Source of the DNA: JABDIP01 sp965250245
Lineage (GTDB): Bacteria; Pseudomonadota; Alphaproteobacteria; DSM-16000; Inquilinaceae
NCBI GenBank assembly: GCA_965250245.1
Contig: OZ252296.1
Span: forward strand, 3,658,001 to 3,722,000
Reading direction: 5' to 3'
Length of the DNA stretch: 64,000 nucleotides
Numbering within the stretch: the stretch's first letter is position 1; every line of letters begins with the position of its first letter. This document shows, piece by piece, positions 49,124 through 58,968 of the stretch. The translations under genes were made by a program, and so were the position numbers. Below the pieces are notes generated by a model. It was not told where the DNA came from, searched no databases, and saw only the letters and a program-made list of their open reading frames with translations.

Positions 49124-50011
49124 ATGCCGTCCTACACGCTGCTTCCCTCCAGAGGCGTGATCGCCATTTCCGGAGAAGACCGGGTCGCCTTCCTGCAGGG
49201 GCTGACATCGAATGACGTGGCGCAGGTCACGCCGGCCCGGGTCGTCTTTTCGACCTTCCTCACCCCGCAGGGCAAATACCTGCACGACTTCTTCATCGCG
49301 GCACAGGGCGACCTCCTGTTGCTCGATTGCGAGGCCGACCGGCGCGACGATTTGATGCGCCGGCTGCGCCTCTACCGGCTGCGCTCCAAGGTCGACCTAC
49401 AGGACCTGAGCGACGCATTCGCGGCGGCCGCCATCACCGGTGACGGTGCTGCCGCGCTCGTCGGTCTTGCGGAGGCCGAACCGGGCCAGTCCACCGCATT
49501 CGGCGACGGCATCGCCTTCGTCGACCCGCGCATCGCCGGGCTGGGAGTGCGCCTGTTGCTCCCGACCGACGGCGCGACCTCGACTCTGCAGGCGACCGGC
49601 GCCACCGAGACCGCCCCGGAGGACTATGACAGGCACAGGCTGGCGCTGGGCGTGCCGGACGGCAGCCGCGACCTGATCGTCGAGAAATCCACGCTGCTGG
49701 AAAGCAACTACGACACCCTGAACGCGATCTCCTGGGACAAGGGCTGCTATCTGGGCCAGGAGTTGACCGCCCGGATGAAATACCGCGGGCTGGTCAAGAA
49801 ACGTCTGATGCCGGTGGCTGTCGACGGCACGCTGCCGCCGTCCGGAACCCCGATCACGCACAATGGCCGCGAGGTGGGCGAAATGCGCAGCGGCAATGGC
49901 GACCTGGCGATCGCTCTGCTGCGTTTGGACGCAGCCGAACAGGCGGCATCCGGCGGGGATCTGAAGGCCGGTGACGCGGCGATCACACCGCGCATTGCCC
50001 AGGCCGATTAG
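49124..50011 (+). CDS. ygfZ: YgfZ/GcvT-like folate-dependent Fe-S repair protein
   Basis: A 295-residue protein of the YgfZ family, which uses folate to help assembly or repair of Fe-S enzymes. The signature KGCYLGQELTAR (about residue 206-217) with the conserved cysteine is decisive. The N-terminal FLQGLTSNDV (about residues 23-32) matches GcvT-fold members. It starts 158 bases after the divergent dihydroorotase start. Normal length. Confidence 0.9.
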   Translation: MPSYTLLPSRGVIAISGEDRVAFLQGLTSNDVAQVTPARVVFSTFLTPQGKYLHDFFIAAQGDLLLLDCEADRRDDLMRRLRLYRLRSKVDLQDLSDAFAAAAITGDGAAALVGLAEAEPGQSTAFGDGIAFVDPRIAGLGVRLLLPTDGATSTLQATGATETAPEDYDRHRLALGVPDGSRDLIVEKSTLLESNYDTLNAISWDKGCYLGQELTARMKYRGLVKKRLMPVAVDGTLPPSGTPITHNGREVGEMRSGNGDLAIALLRLDAAEQAASGGDLKAGDAAITPRIAQAD

Positions 50012-50192
50012 ACGGCAATTCGCCGAATTGCCTGGTCGCGCCTGAAGCGGCCACCACCGCCATTCGGGCCGCGCGCAGGCCTGCGGCGCCCCAGAAGGGC
50101 GTCGGCATGATGTGGAACTCGTCGATGCAACCCTGTGTCGGCTGCAGATTATCCGCCGTCTTGGTTCACCCCAAGACGGCCCTCATGCGCCT

Positions 50193-50666
50193 TCATGGCA
50201 GGACAAGATTGAATTCGCCCTCGAACAGGCTGGCCCCTTCCCAGGGGTTGGCGGCACTCTCGAACGAACCGGTTCCAGACGCACCGTCATACTCCCCGGT
50301 TCCGCCGAGCACGGTGTAGAGGCCGAGCGTCCCGTCGGCATTCACCGTCGTGTCGAAGCTTGCGGATATGGAGGAACCGTCGACGAAGCTGTAGACACTG
50401 TAACCGCGCCCCGAGCCGACCCCTTTGTCCAAATCAAAGCTGTAGACGAAAGTCTTGTCCGCAACCCGGCCGTCATCGAATACGGCGCTGCCCTTGGCAT
50501 CTATTACGCCGATGACACGGCCTTCGAGTTCCGGGGCCATCAGTGTCGTGATTTCGACTGGATGGGTGATCAGACGAAAACCAAGCGTCTGATCCTCGGC
50601 CGCGGCGGTGTGCGCGGCAACAAGAAAAATCCCGACCGCAATCAAGTAGTGGTGCATTCTGATCAT
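50193..50666 (-). CDS. Exported allene-oxide-cyclase-barrel-like protein
   Basis: A 157-residue exported protein (signal MHHYLIAVGIFLVAAHTAAA). The mature part has the pattern of a small eight-stranded barrel: YSFDLDKGVGSGRGYSVYSF, and GLYTVLGGTGEYDGASGTGSF, the typical end of AOC-like barrels. No active site can be claimed. The start at 50666 fits the signal peptide. Neighbours give no clear role. Confidence 0.65.
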   Translation of the reverse strand: MIRMHHYLIAVGIFLVAAHTAAAEDQTLGFRLITHPVEITTLMAPELEGRVIGVIDAKGSAVFDDGRVADKTFVYSFDLDKGVGSGRGYSVYSFVDGSSISASFDTTVNADGTLGLYTVLGGTGEYDGASGTGSFESAANPWEGASLFEGEFNLVLP

Positions 50667-50817
50667 GGCCAATCCTCCCAAATACACACCGCCCAGGCGG
50701 TGATGGTAAGCCATCAATCAGGATTGCTCGACAAGCCCTTTGCCGGATGATCGTGCGCTTTTCGGAAACTCTTTACAAGACGCGATGAGGTGTTGCCGGC
50801 CCGGCTTGCCGAGCGCC

Positions 50818-51876
50818 TCAGCCTTCGGGATCGATCTGCCAATAGGTTGCCGTTCCGCGTTGTCGCGGCAGCAGTTCGGGCCTTGAAGCTGCATCGGCGC
50901 TCTCGCCCAGGAGCCGGACGAGATCGGCAGCGACCAGCGGATGGTAGAAGAAATACTCATGCCCGAAGACCTGGTAGATCCCGGCTGGCGACACATCGAC
51001 CGTCTCCAGGCCCGGCAACAAGGTCAGGAACTCACCGGCCTCTCCCAGGCGCGGATAGCCATTGAGCTGTCGCGACAGCTTCAGCGGAGAGTCGTTGCTT
51101 GAGGCATACAGCGTGAAGCTGCCGGCCAGCGGAATCAGCGCCGGCCATCGATCGACAAACGTCTGGGAATCATAGTCGGGGGCCAGCAGCACCAGACGGC
51201 CAACCACCGGCCGCCGCTCCATTCCGCTTGCCAGCCGCTCCAGCGCTGCGATCGTGCCGCGGGACCCCATGCTGTGGGCCAACACCTGGACCTGGTCGGC
51301 GCCGAACCGATCGCCGAGCTGGGCCAGAAACCGTGCCAACAGCGGCGCGCTCCACTCCATGTCGGCGAGATCGCTGACATAGTCCGTGGGCAGCCCGTTG
51401 GCCGGCCAGCTGAACATGACCACCGCAGCCGCGCCGTTCAGGGACCGCTGCATCTCCGCCGCCATGCGGCAGGTCCGCGCAAAGCCGTAATTGTAGCCAT
51501 GGACGAAGACCACGACGGTGCCGGACGACGTCGCCGCGACCGCCTCGGCGAGCCCGTCGAGGAAGCGGTCGGAGTCCGCCGTCTCCGCCGGGCGGATATC
51601 CGTCGTCTCACGCGGCAGGTAGAACGGAACCTCGGCCCCGACCCGGTCCAGGATCGGGATCGGCGTGAAGGCCACGCGACACCGGCCGTACCGCGCCGTT
51701 CCGCGCTCGCCGTCATAGGCGTCGGCCCCGGCGCGGTCGGGCGCCCGGTGCCGATTGGTCAGGTAGAACACCTCGACTTCACGGACCGCCTCGGTTTCGG
51801 CGCCCTGCGTCCGGCCCGGCGTCGTCACGGCGACAGCGAGCAGGGTCACCAGCAGGAAGGCCGAAAGACGTGCCAC
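50818..51876 (-). CDS. DUF900-type alpha/beta hydrolase, exported
   Basis: A 352-residue protein with an N-terminal signal peptide. The nucleophile elbow AHSMGSR (Ser, about residue 212) and the oxyanion region VFVHGYNYGF (about residue 128) mark a DUF900 alpha/beta hydrolase. The substrate is unknown; relatives are found near other esterase-like hydrolases. It follows the next hydrolase by 3 bases. Confidence 0.82.
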   Translation of the reverse strand: MARLSAFLLVTLLAVAVTTPGRTQGAETEAVREVEVFYLTNRHRAPDRAGADAYDGERGTARYGRCRVAFTPIPILDRVGAEVPFYLPRETTDIRPAETADSDRFLDGLAEAVAATSSGTVVVFVHGYNYGFARTCRMAAEMQRSLNGAAAVVMFSWPANGLPTDYVSDLADMEWSAPLLARFLAQLGDRFGADQVQVLAHSMGSRGTIAALERLASGMERRPVVGRLVLLAPDYDSQTFVDRWPALIPLAGSFTLYASSNDSPLKLSRQLNGYPRLGEAGEFLTLLPGLETVDVSPAGIYQVFGHEYFFYHPLVAADLVRLLGESADAASRPELLPRQRGTATYWQIDPEG

Positions 51877-51879
51877 CCG

Positions 51880-52821
51880 TCAGATGCCCTGGTCCTTCAG
51901 GAAACCGTCGATGTCGGCCAGGAAGGCATCGCGAACCTCGTCCCGTTCCATCAGCAATTCGTGTCGCGCGCGCGCATAGGTCTCGATCCGCGCGCCCGGC
52001 ACCAGCCCGGCCATTCGGCCGATCGCCGACCGGCTGACGACCACGTCGTCGGCGGCCTTGCCAAACAGCACCGGCACCGCGACGCGGTCCGCCGCGCCCG
52101 GCGCGAACAGCGTCTCGCAGGTCCGGATCGTCTCGTCCAGCCAGCCCCAGGTCACGCCGCCCAGCACCAGCTCCGGCGTGTCGCGGAACCATGCCTGATG
52201 GACCGCATGCCGGTCGCGATCCGTCGTCACCACATTCTTCTCAAACGAATCGACGCCCGGCCGCCAGGGCCGCTGGGTCACCGCGAACCCGTCTCCTTGG
52301 CCGAACCACACCGCCAACCGCGCCAGCACCTTGACCAGCCAGGTCGGAAACGGTCCGGGGCCGATGCCCAGCAGCGGCGCCGACAGGATCGCCGCGGCCG
52401 CGTCTGTGGCGCCTGTCACCAGGTAACGGGTCGCCACCAGCCCGCCCATCGAGTGGGCCAACAGCACCAAAGGCCGCTGCCCGCCGCCGGCACCCTCGAT
52501 CCGGCGCACGTGATCGATGACCGCGCGCAGATCCTCGACCAGGACATCGTAGTCGTCGACATGGCCTTTCTGACGGTCGTCCAGCAGCCGGCTGGACAGG
52601 CCCTGGCCGCGCCAGTCGAAGGACCAGACGTCGAAGCCGCGGGCGACCAGATCGCCGGCGGTCTCCTCGTATTTCTCGTTGAACTCGGTCCGGCCGTGCA
52701 GGATCAGGATGGTGGCCCGGGGTGCCGCCGCCGGAGGCCAATGCGCCAGCCTGAGCCGCGCGCCGTCCGGGCGGTCGAGGAAATCCGCCTGCCAGCTTAC
52801 GACCGCGTCGCCATCCGCCAT
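51880..52821 (-). CDS. Alpha/beta hydrolase, lysophospholipase/monoacylglycerol-lipase-like
   Basis: A 313-residue serine hydrolase. ILHGRTEFNEKYEETAGDL (about residues 41-59), DWRGQGLSSRL and the elbow AHSMGG (about residue 124) fit the PldB/monoacylglycerol lipase group. The catalytic Asp/His lie near the C-terminus (KAADDVVVS, RHELLME). No signal peptide is evident. The ATG at 52821 overlaps the ppdK stop as TGATG, so the two are co-expressed. Confidence 0.85.
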   Translation of the reverse strand: MADGDAVVSWQADFLDRPDGARLRLAHWPPAAAPRATILILHGRTEFNEKYEETAGDLVARGFDVWSFDWRGQGLSSRLLDDRQKGHVDDYDVLVEDLRAVIDHVRRIEGAGGGQRPLVLLAHSMGGLVATRYLVTGATDAAAAILSAPLLGIGPGPFPTWLVKVLARLAVWFGQGDGFAVTQRPWRPGVDSFEKNVVTTDRDRHAVHQAWFRDTPELVLGGVTWGWLDETIRTCETLFAPGAADRVAVPVLFGKAADDVVVSRSAIGRMAGLVPGARIETYARARHELLMERDEVRDAFLADIDGFLKDQGI

Positions 52822-55499
52822 CACGCCGTCGCCTTGGCCTCAACGCCGTCGGACAGCGTGGCCTGGGCCGCCGCCAGGCGCGCGATCGGCACCCGGTAGG
52901 GCGAGCAGCTCACATAGTCGAGCCCGACCTCTTCGCAGAAGCGGATCGAGGCCGGGTCGCCGCCATGCTCGCCGCAGATGCCCAGCTTGATGTCCGGTCG
53001 CGTCTTGCGGCCCCGTTCGCAAGCCATGGTCACCAGCTCGCCGACGCCGTCCTGGTCCAGGGTCACGAACGGATCCTGCTCCACGATCCCGGCGGACTGA
53101 TAGGCCGGCAAAAAGGCCGTCGCGTCATCGCGGCTGATGCCGAAGGTCGTCTGGGTCAGATCATTGGTCCCGAAGCTGAAGAACTCCGCCGCCTTGGCCA
53201 GCTCCTCCGCCTGCAGCGCGGCGCGCGGCAGCTCGATCATGGTGCCGATGAGGTATTTCAGTTTGACGCCGCGCTCGGCCTCGACCTCTTCCGCGACCGC
53301 GACGATGCGCGCCTTCAGCGCCTCCAGCTCCTCGCGGGAGAAGGCCAGCGGGATCATGACCTCGGGGATCACCGAGTCGCCATCCTTGCCGGCGATCTCG
53401 GCCGCCGCCTCGAAGATGGCCCGGGCCTGCATCTCGTAGATTTCCGGATAGGTGATCCCGAGCCGGCAGCCGCGATGCCCCAGCATCGGGTTGCTCTCAT
53501 GCAGCTGCGCCGCGCGATGGGTGATCCTCAGCGGGTCGGCGCCGGCCGCCCTGGCGATCTCCACCATCTCTTCCGGCGAATGCGGCAGGAATTCGTGCAA
53601 CGGCGGGTCCAGCAGGCGGATCGTCACCGGCAGCCCGCTCATGATCCGGAACAGCTCAATGAAATCCTGGCGCTGCATCGGCAGCAGGTCCGACAGGGCG
53701 GCCTTCCGCTCCTCCACAGTCTCCGCGACGATCATCCGCCGCATGGCGACGATGCGCTCGGCCTCGAAGAACATGTGCTCGGTCCGGCAGAGCCCGATGC
53801 CCTCCGCCCCGAACCTGCGCGCCGTCCGTGCATCCGCAGGGGTCTCCGCATTGGCCCGCACGGCCATGCGCCGAATGTCGTCGGCCCAGTCCATCAGCGT
53901 GGCGAAATCGCCGGACAGCTCCGGCTGGATCGTCGGCACCTCGCCGGCCATCACCTCGCCGGTCGACCCGTCCAGCGTGATCACATCGCCCGCATTCAGG
54001 GTGACGCCGCGCACCGTCAGGCTGCGCGCCTTGGCATCGATGCGGATTTCTCCCGCACCAGAGACACAGGGCCGGCCCATGCCGCGCGCCACGACGGCGG
54101 CGTGGCTGGTCATGCCGCCGCGGGTGGTCAGGATGCCGGCCGCGGCATGCATGCCGTGGATGTCCTCCGGGCTGGTCTCCTCGCGGACCAGGATCACCGT
54201 CTCGCCCATCTGGGCCATGGATTCCGCCTCATCGGCGCTCAGCACGATGCGCCCCGACCCGGCCCCCGGCGAGGCCGGCAGGCCGCGCGCCACGACCTTA
54301 CGCTCGGCATCGGGGTCCAGCGTGGGATGCAGTAGCTGGTCCAAGGAGCCCGGCTCGATCCGCGCCACCGCCTGGTCGCGGTCGATCAGCCCCTCGGCGC
54401 ACATGTCCACGGCGATCTTCAGGGCCGCCGCGGCGGTCCGCTTGCCGGACCGCGTCTGCAGGATGTAGAGCCGGTCCTGCTGGACCGTGAACTCGATGTC
54501 CTGCATGTCGCGATAATGCGCCTCCAGCGATTTGCGGATGGCGTCGAGTTCCTTGTAGACGCCGGCCATGGTCTTCTCCATGGACGGCAGGTCGGCGTCC
54601 TGTTCCGCCGCCTTGGTCAGCGGCCTGGGCGTGCGGATGCCGGCCACCACGTCCTCGCCCTGGGCGTTGATCAGGTATTCGCCGTAGAAGGCGTTCTCAC
54701 CGGTCGAGGGATTGCGGGTGAAGGCGACACCGGTGGCGCAATCGTCGCCCATATTGCCGAATACCATGGCCTGGACGTTCACCGCGGTGCCCCATTCCGA
54801 CGGGATGTCGTGCAGCCGGCGATAGGTGATCGCCCGCTGGTTCATCCAGGAGCCGAACACGGCACCGATGGCGCCCCAGAGCTGCTCCTTCGGGTCCTGC
54901 GGGAACGGCGCCTCCAGCGTGTCCTGCACCACCTGCTTGTAGCGGTCGACGACGACGCGCCAATCCTCGGCAGTCAGGTCGGTGTCCAGGGTCAGGTTGC
55001 CGTCGCGCTTGACCTGCTCCAGCACGTCCTCGAACTGGTAGTGCTCCACGCCCAGCACCACGTCGCCATACATCTGGATGAAGCGGCGATAGCTGTCATA
55101 GGCGAAGCGTGCATCGCCGGTGCGCTCGGCCAGTCCCGCCACGGTGGAGTCGTTCAGCCCGAGATTGAGCACCGTGTCCATCATGCCGGGCATCGAGGCC
55201 CGGGCGCCGGAGCGCACGGAGACCAGCAGCGGGTTCTTCGGATCGCCGAAGCTGGCGCCGACCTGCTTCTCGACCTTGGTCAGCGCCGCAGCCACCTGAT
55301 CGGCCAGCTCCGCCGGATAGTTCCGGTCGTTGTCGTAGAAATGGGTGCAGACCCCGGTCGTCACCGTGAAACCCGGCGGCACGGGCAGGCCCAGCCGGCT
55401 CATCTCCGCCAGGTTGGCGCCCTTGCCACCCAGCAGGTTCTTCAAATCGGCGGCCCCGTCGGCCTTGCCGCCGCCAAAACCGTATACCCATTTCGCCAT
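52821..55499 (-). CDS. ppdK: Pyruvate, phosphate dikinase
   Basis: An 892-residue three-domain enzyme that reversibly converts pyruvate, ATP and Pi to PEP, AMP and PPi. The N-terminal ATP-grasp begins VYGFGGGKADGA with GGKGANLAEM. The swivelling histidine lies in RGGMTSHAAVVARGMGRPC (about residue 466). The C-terminal barrel has the catalytic Cys in LDYVSCSPYRVPIARLA. Length and all landmarks are normal. It precedes glyS in the opposite reading order and points to a role in gluconeogenic or pyrophosphate-driven metabolism. Confidence 0.97.
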   Translation of the reverse strand: MAKWVYGFGGGKADGAADLKNLLGGKGANLAEMSRLGLPVPPGFTVTTGVCTHFYDNDRNYPAELADQVAAALTKVEKQVGASFGDPKNPLLVSVRSGARASMPGMMDTVLNLGLNDSTVAGLAERTGDARFAYDSYRRFIQMYGDVVLGVEHYQFEDVLEQVKRDGNLTLDTDLTAEDWRVVVDRYKQVVQDTLEAPFPQDPKEQLWGAIGAVFGSWMNQRAITYRRLHDIPSEWGTAVNVQAMVFGNMGDDCATGVAFTRNPSTGENAFYGEYLINAQGEDVVAGIRTPRPLTKAAEQDADLPSMEKTMAGVYKELDAIRKSLEAHYRDMQDIEFTVQQDRLYILQTRSGKRTAAAALKIAVDMCAEGLIDRDQAVARIEPGSLDQLLHPTLDPDAERKVVARGLPASPGAGSGRIVLSADEAESMAQMGETVILVREETSPEDIHGMHAAAGILTTRGGMTSHAAVVARGMGRPCVSGAGEIRIDAKARSLTVRGVTLNAGDVITLDGSTGEVMAGEVPTIQPELSGDFATLMDWADDIRRMAVRANAETPADARTARRFGAEGIGLCRTEHMFFEAERIVAMRRMIVAETVEERKAALSDLLPMQRQDFIELFRIMSGLPVTIRLLDPPLHEFLPHSPEEMVEIARAAGADPLRITHRAAQLHESNPMLGHRGCRLGITYPEIYEMQARAIFEAAAEIAGKDGDSVIPEVMIPLAFSREELEALKARIVAVAEEVEAERGVKLKYLIGTMIELPRAALQAEELAKAAEFFSFGTNDLTQTTFGISRDDATAFLPAYQSAGIVEQDPFVTLDQDGVGELVTMACERGRKTRPDIKLGICGEHGGDPASIRFCEEVGLDYVSCSPYRVPIARLAAAQATLSDGVEAKATA

Positions 55500-55598
55500 C
55501 GCCGTCCTGCTCCCATTGTCGAGCGATGAGTGGTCAGTATGCGCGGCCCGGCTAACCAGGCCGTTAACCGGCTATGCGCTCAAGTTCCGCCCCGGCCG

Positions 55599-57689
55599 CT
55601 ATCCTCCGATCTTCGAGAACACCGCGATCCGGTTCATCGTCTCGGTGATCCGGGTCAGCAGGCACAGGCGGTTGACGCGCAGCGCCGCATCCTCGGCATT
55701 GACCGTGACGGTGTCGAAGAACCGGTCGACCGGCGCGCGCAGCGTCGCCAGCGCCGCCATGGCCGCCACGAAATCCTCCGCCTGCAACAGCGGCTCGACC
55801 GATTCCGTAACCGCGTCGAGGGCGTCCACCAGGGCCGTCTCGTCCGACTCCTTCAGCAGCGTGCGGTCCACCGGATCGTCGAAGCTCCGCTTGTCCTTCT
55901 TCGACTCGATGCGCACGATGTTCGCCGCCCGGCGGTAGGCGACCAGCAGGTTCGACCCGTCATCGCTGTCCAGGAACGCCCCCAGCGCCTCGACCCGCGC
56001 CAGCAGCCGCACCAGATCGTCCTCGCCGCCCAGCGCAAAGACCGCGTCCACCAGATCGTGCCGCACGCCCTTGTCGCGCAGCGTCACCTTCAGGCGATCG
56101 GCGAAGAAGTCGAGCAGTTCGGCCCGCGTCTCATCTAGCGACCGCAACGATACCGCCTGGCGCTGATACGCATTCCAAGCGCTCTCGGTGATCTCAGCCA
56201 GGGCCAGGCGCAGCCCGTTCTCGACAATCAGCCGGATGACGCCCAGCGCCGCCCGGCGTAGGGCATAGGGATCGCGGCTGCCGGTCGGCCTCTCGTCGAT
56301 GGCGAAGAATCCGACCAGCGTGTCGAGCTTGTCGGCCAGCGCGACGGCCACGGAGGTCGGCTCGGTCGGGCAGGCGTCGTTCGGGCCCAGCGGCGAATAA
56401 TGCTGCGCGATCGCCTCGGCGACCTCCTCGGTCTCGCCCTCGGCCCGGGCGTAGTACCGCCCCATGACGCCTTGCAGTTCGGGGAACTCGCCGACCATGC
56501 CGGAGGTCAGGTCTGCCTTGGCCAGCAAGGCCGCGCTGCGCGCCCGGTCCGGCTCGGCCCCGGGGATCGCCTCGGAAAGCTCCGCGGCGAGCGTCTGCAA
56601 CCGCAGCACCTTGTCCTCCACCGTCCCCAGCTTGGCATGGAAGATGATCTGCTTCAGGGCCGGGACCCGGTCTTCCAGCTTCACCTTGCGGTCCTGGTCC
56701 CAGAAGAACTTGGCGTCCGACAGCCGGGCGCGCAGGACGCGCTCATTGCCGCCGATGACCGCCGTGCCGCCATCGGCGGTCGGCCGGTTGGCGACGACGA
56801 CGAACCGTGGCGCCAGCGACCCGTCCTTGCTCTCGACCGCGAAGTACCGTTGGTGCGAGCGCATCGAGGTGATCAGCACCTCCGGCGGCACCTCCATGAA
56901 CTCATCGTCGATCTGGCCGAGATAGGAGACCGGCCACTCCACCAGGCCCGCCACCTCGTCGACCAGGCCCGGATCGTCGCGCAGCCTCAGCCCGTCCGCT
57001 TTGGCGAGCTTGGTCGCCTGCTCAAGGATCAGCGCCTTGCGCTCGTCCCGGTCCAGCACCACGAACCCGTCGGCCAGCGCCTGCCTGTACTCGGCGTAGG
57101 TGGTGACCGGGACCGCGTCCGGCGCCAGGAAGCGGTGGCCGCGCACCAGGGCGGAGAACACGAAGCGGCTCTTGGGATGCGGCTCGAACTCGCCGACCAG
57201 CGGCGCGCCGTCGAACAGCGCCAGGATGTGATGCAGCGGCCGCACCCAGCGGAAGCCGCCCTCCGACCAGCGCATGCTCTTCGGCCAGGGCAGATCGCGC
57301 ACCGCCTTGTCGATGATCTCGACCAGCACTTCGCCGGTCGGCCGCCCAAGCCGCTCGATCAGCGCGAACCACACCGGCCCCTTCGGCGTGTCGCGCTGCT
57401 CGCATTGCTCCAGGGTCAGCCCGGTGGACCTGAGGAACCCGGCGATCGCCTTCTCCGGCGCGTCGACCTTGGGCCCCTTGCGCTCCTCTTTCACATCGGG
57501 CTGCGCCAGCGGCAGGCCGTCGACCCACAACACCAGCCGGCGCGGCGTGGAATGGGCATCGGTCGCGCTCCACTCCAGCCCGGCCTCCTTCAGCCCGGCC
57601 GTCACCAGCCGTTCCAGGTCGGCGGCGGCCCGCGCCTGCATCCCGGCGGGGATCTCCTCGGAGAACAGCTCCAGCAGGAACTCAGCCAT
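55599..57689 (-). CDS. glyS: Glycine-tRNA ligase beta subunit
   Basis: A 696-residue beta subunit of the tetrameric bacterial GlyRS. The start LLLELFSEEIPAGM-like (residues 4-16) and the HD-like domain later (LADKLDTLVGFFAI, about residue 450) are typical. It binds tRNA. glyQ lies upstream with a 12-base gap, so the two are co-transcribed, in the usual order. Confidence 0.97.
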   Translation of the reverse strand: MAEFLLELFSEEIPAGMQARAAADLERLVTAGLKEAGLEWSATDAHSTPRRLVLWVDGLPLAQPDVKEERKGPKVDAPEKAIAGFLRSTGLTLEQCEQRDTPKGPVWFALIERLGRPTGEVLVEIIDKAVRDLPWPKSMRWSEGGFRWVRPLHHILALFDGAPLVGEFEPHPKSRFVFSALVRGHRFLAPDAVPVTTYAEYRQALADGFVVLDRDERKALILEQATKLAKADGLRLRDDPGLVDEVAGLVEWPVSYLGQIDDEFMEVPPEVLITSMRSHQRYFAVESKDGSLAPRFVVVANRPTADGGTAVIGGNERVLRARLSDAKFFWDQDRKVKLEDRVPALKQIIFHAKLGTVEDKVLRLQTLAAELSEAIPGAEPDRARSAALLAKADLTSGMVGEFPELQGVMGRYYARAEGETEEVAEAIAQHYSPLGPNDACPTEPTSVAVALADKLDTLVGFFAIDERPTGSRDPYALRRAALGVIRLIVENGLRLALAEITESAWNAYQRQAVSLRSLDETRAELLDFFADRLKVTLRDKGVRHDLVDAVFALGGEDDLVRLLARVEALGAFLDSDDGSNLLVAYRRAANIVRIESKKDKRSFDDPVDRTLLKESDETALVDALDAVTESVEPLLQAEDFVAAMAALATLRAPVDRFFDTVTVNAEDAALRVNRLCLLTRITETMNRIAVFSKIGG

Positions 57690-57701
57690 CGCGCCCCGGC
57701 C

Positions 57702-58583
57702 TCACGCCGCCTCCAGCCACATCTCGCAGCAGGCCCGCGCCAGATTGCGGATCCGGCCGATATAGGCGGCGCGCTCGACGACGCTGATCACACCGCGCGC
57801 ATCCAGCAGGTTGAACAGGTGCCCGGCCTTCAGGCACTGGTCATAGGCCGGCAGGGTCAGCCGCTTCTCGATCAGGCTCTGGCAGGCGGCCTCAACATCC
57901 TGGAAATGGCGCAACAACACCTCGGTGTCGGCATGCTCGAAATTGAAGGCGGAGTATTCCCGTTCCGCCCGATGGAACACGTCGCCATACAGCTTCGCAC
58001 CCGGCGCGTCGGGATCGTTGAACGGCAGGTCGTAGACGTTGTTGATGCCCAGGACATACATCGCCAGCCGTTCCAGGCCGTAGGTGTATTCCACCGGTAC
58101 CGGGCTGCATTCGATGCCGCCGACCTGCTGGAAATAGGTGTACTGCGACACCTCCATGCCGTCGCACCAGACCTCCCAGCCCAGGCCCCAGGCGCCCAGC
58201 GTCGGGTTCTCCCAGTCGTCCTCGACGAAGCGGATGTCGTGCATCTCGGGGTCGATGCCGATGGCCGACAGGCTGTCCAGATAGACCTTCTGGCTGTCCG
58301 GCGGCGAGGGCTTCAGCAGCACCTGGAACTGGTAGTAGTGCTGCAGCCGGTTGGGGTTCTCGCCATAACGCCCGTCGGTCGGCCGTCGCGAGGGCTGCAC
58401 ATAGGCGCAGTTCCAGGTGTCCTCCGGCCCAAGGGCCCGCAGGGTCGTCGCCGGATGCGAGGTTCCGGCGCCGACCTCCATGTCATAGGGCTGCAGGATG
58501 ACGCAGCCCCGCCCCGCCCAGAAGGTCTGCAGCCGCAGAATGATCTCCTGAAAGGACCGCGGCGGGGCTTCGGTGGTCGCCAT
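57702..58583 (-). CDS. glyQ: Glycine-tRNA ligase alpha subunit
   Basis: A 293-residue catalytic subunit. FQEIILRLQTFWAGRGCVIL (residues 11-30) and EVGAGTSHPATTLRALGPE (about residues 37-55) are signatures, with WEVWCDGMEVSQYTYFQQVG later. It activates glycine with ATP. First gene of the glyQ-glyS operon, preceded by a small zinc-ribbon membrane-protein gene in the same direction. Confidence 0.97.
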   Translation of the reverse strand: MATTEAPPRSFQEIILRLQTFWAGRGCVILQPYDMEVGAGTSHPATTLRALGPEDTWNCAYVQPSRRPTDGRYGENPNRLQHYYQFQVLLKPSPPDSQKVYLDSLSAIGIDPEMHDIRFVEDDWENPTLGAWGLGWEVWCDGMEVSQYTYFQQVGGIECSPVPVEYTYGLERLAMYVLGINNVYDLPFNDPDAPGAKLYGDVFHRAEREYSAFNFEHADTEVLLRHFQDVEAACQSLIEKRLTLPAYDQCLKAGHLFNLLDARGVISVVERAAYIGRIRNLARACCEMWLEAA

Positions 58584-58678
58584 TTTGAGGATTGGCCGGA
58601 GGGAGGGTCGGAATTGGTGCGGCGCAAAATAGAGAGAGCGCCGAGGCTAATCAAGCCGCGTGGCGGAAAGATGTGCCG

Positions 58679-58915
58679 TCAGGCCTGGCGCCGGCATTCA
58701 TGGTCGCCGCCGGGCATGACATAGGCGCCGCATCTGGGGCACTGCACCAGGTCCTCGGTCTCCAGACGCTCGCGTTCCCGTTGCCGCTCCGGCTTGGGCT
58801 CCGGCGGCGTATTCGCCCTGGTCTCGCGCCGCTTGAGGCTGCTCGCGATCTTGAAGCCATAGAGCACCCCAAGAATGATGAGGATCAGGACCAGCAGTTT
58901 GGGAAGACTGAACAT
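58679..58915 (-). CDS. Small membrane protein with C-terminal zinc ribbon
   Basis: A 78-residue protein with a single N-terminal TM helix (LLVLILIILGVLYGFKIA), a charged linker and a C-terminal zinc-ribbon-like CPRCGAYVMPGGDHEC (Cys, Cys, His, Cys). Similar small proteins precede glyQ in Alphaproteobacteria. Function unknown. Confidence 0.8.
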   Translation of the reverse strand: MFSLPKLLVLILIILGVLYGFKIASSLKRRETRANTPPEPKPERQRERERLETEDLVQCPRCGAYVMPGGDHECRRQA

Positions 58916-58968
58916 GGAAGCGGTTTAGCAGGCGCGGCCGGCTGAGTCATGCGCCGCCGCCGCGATCC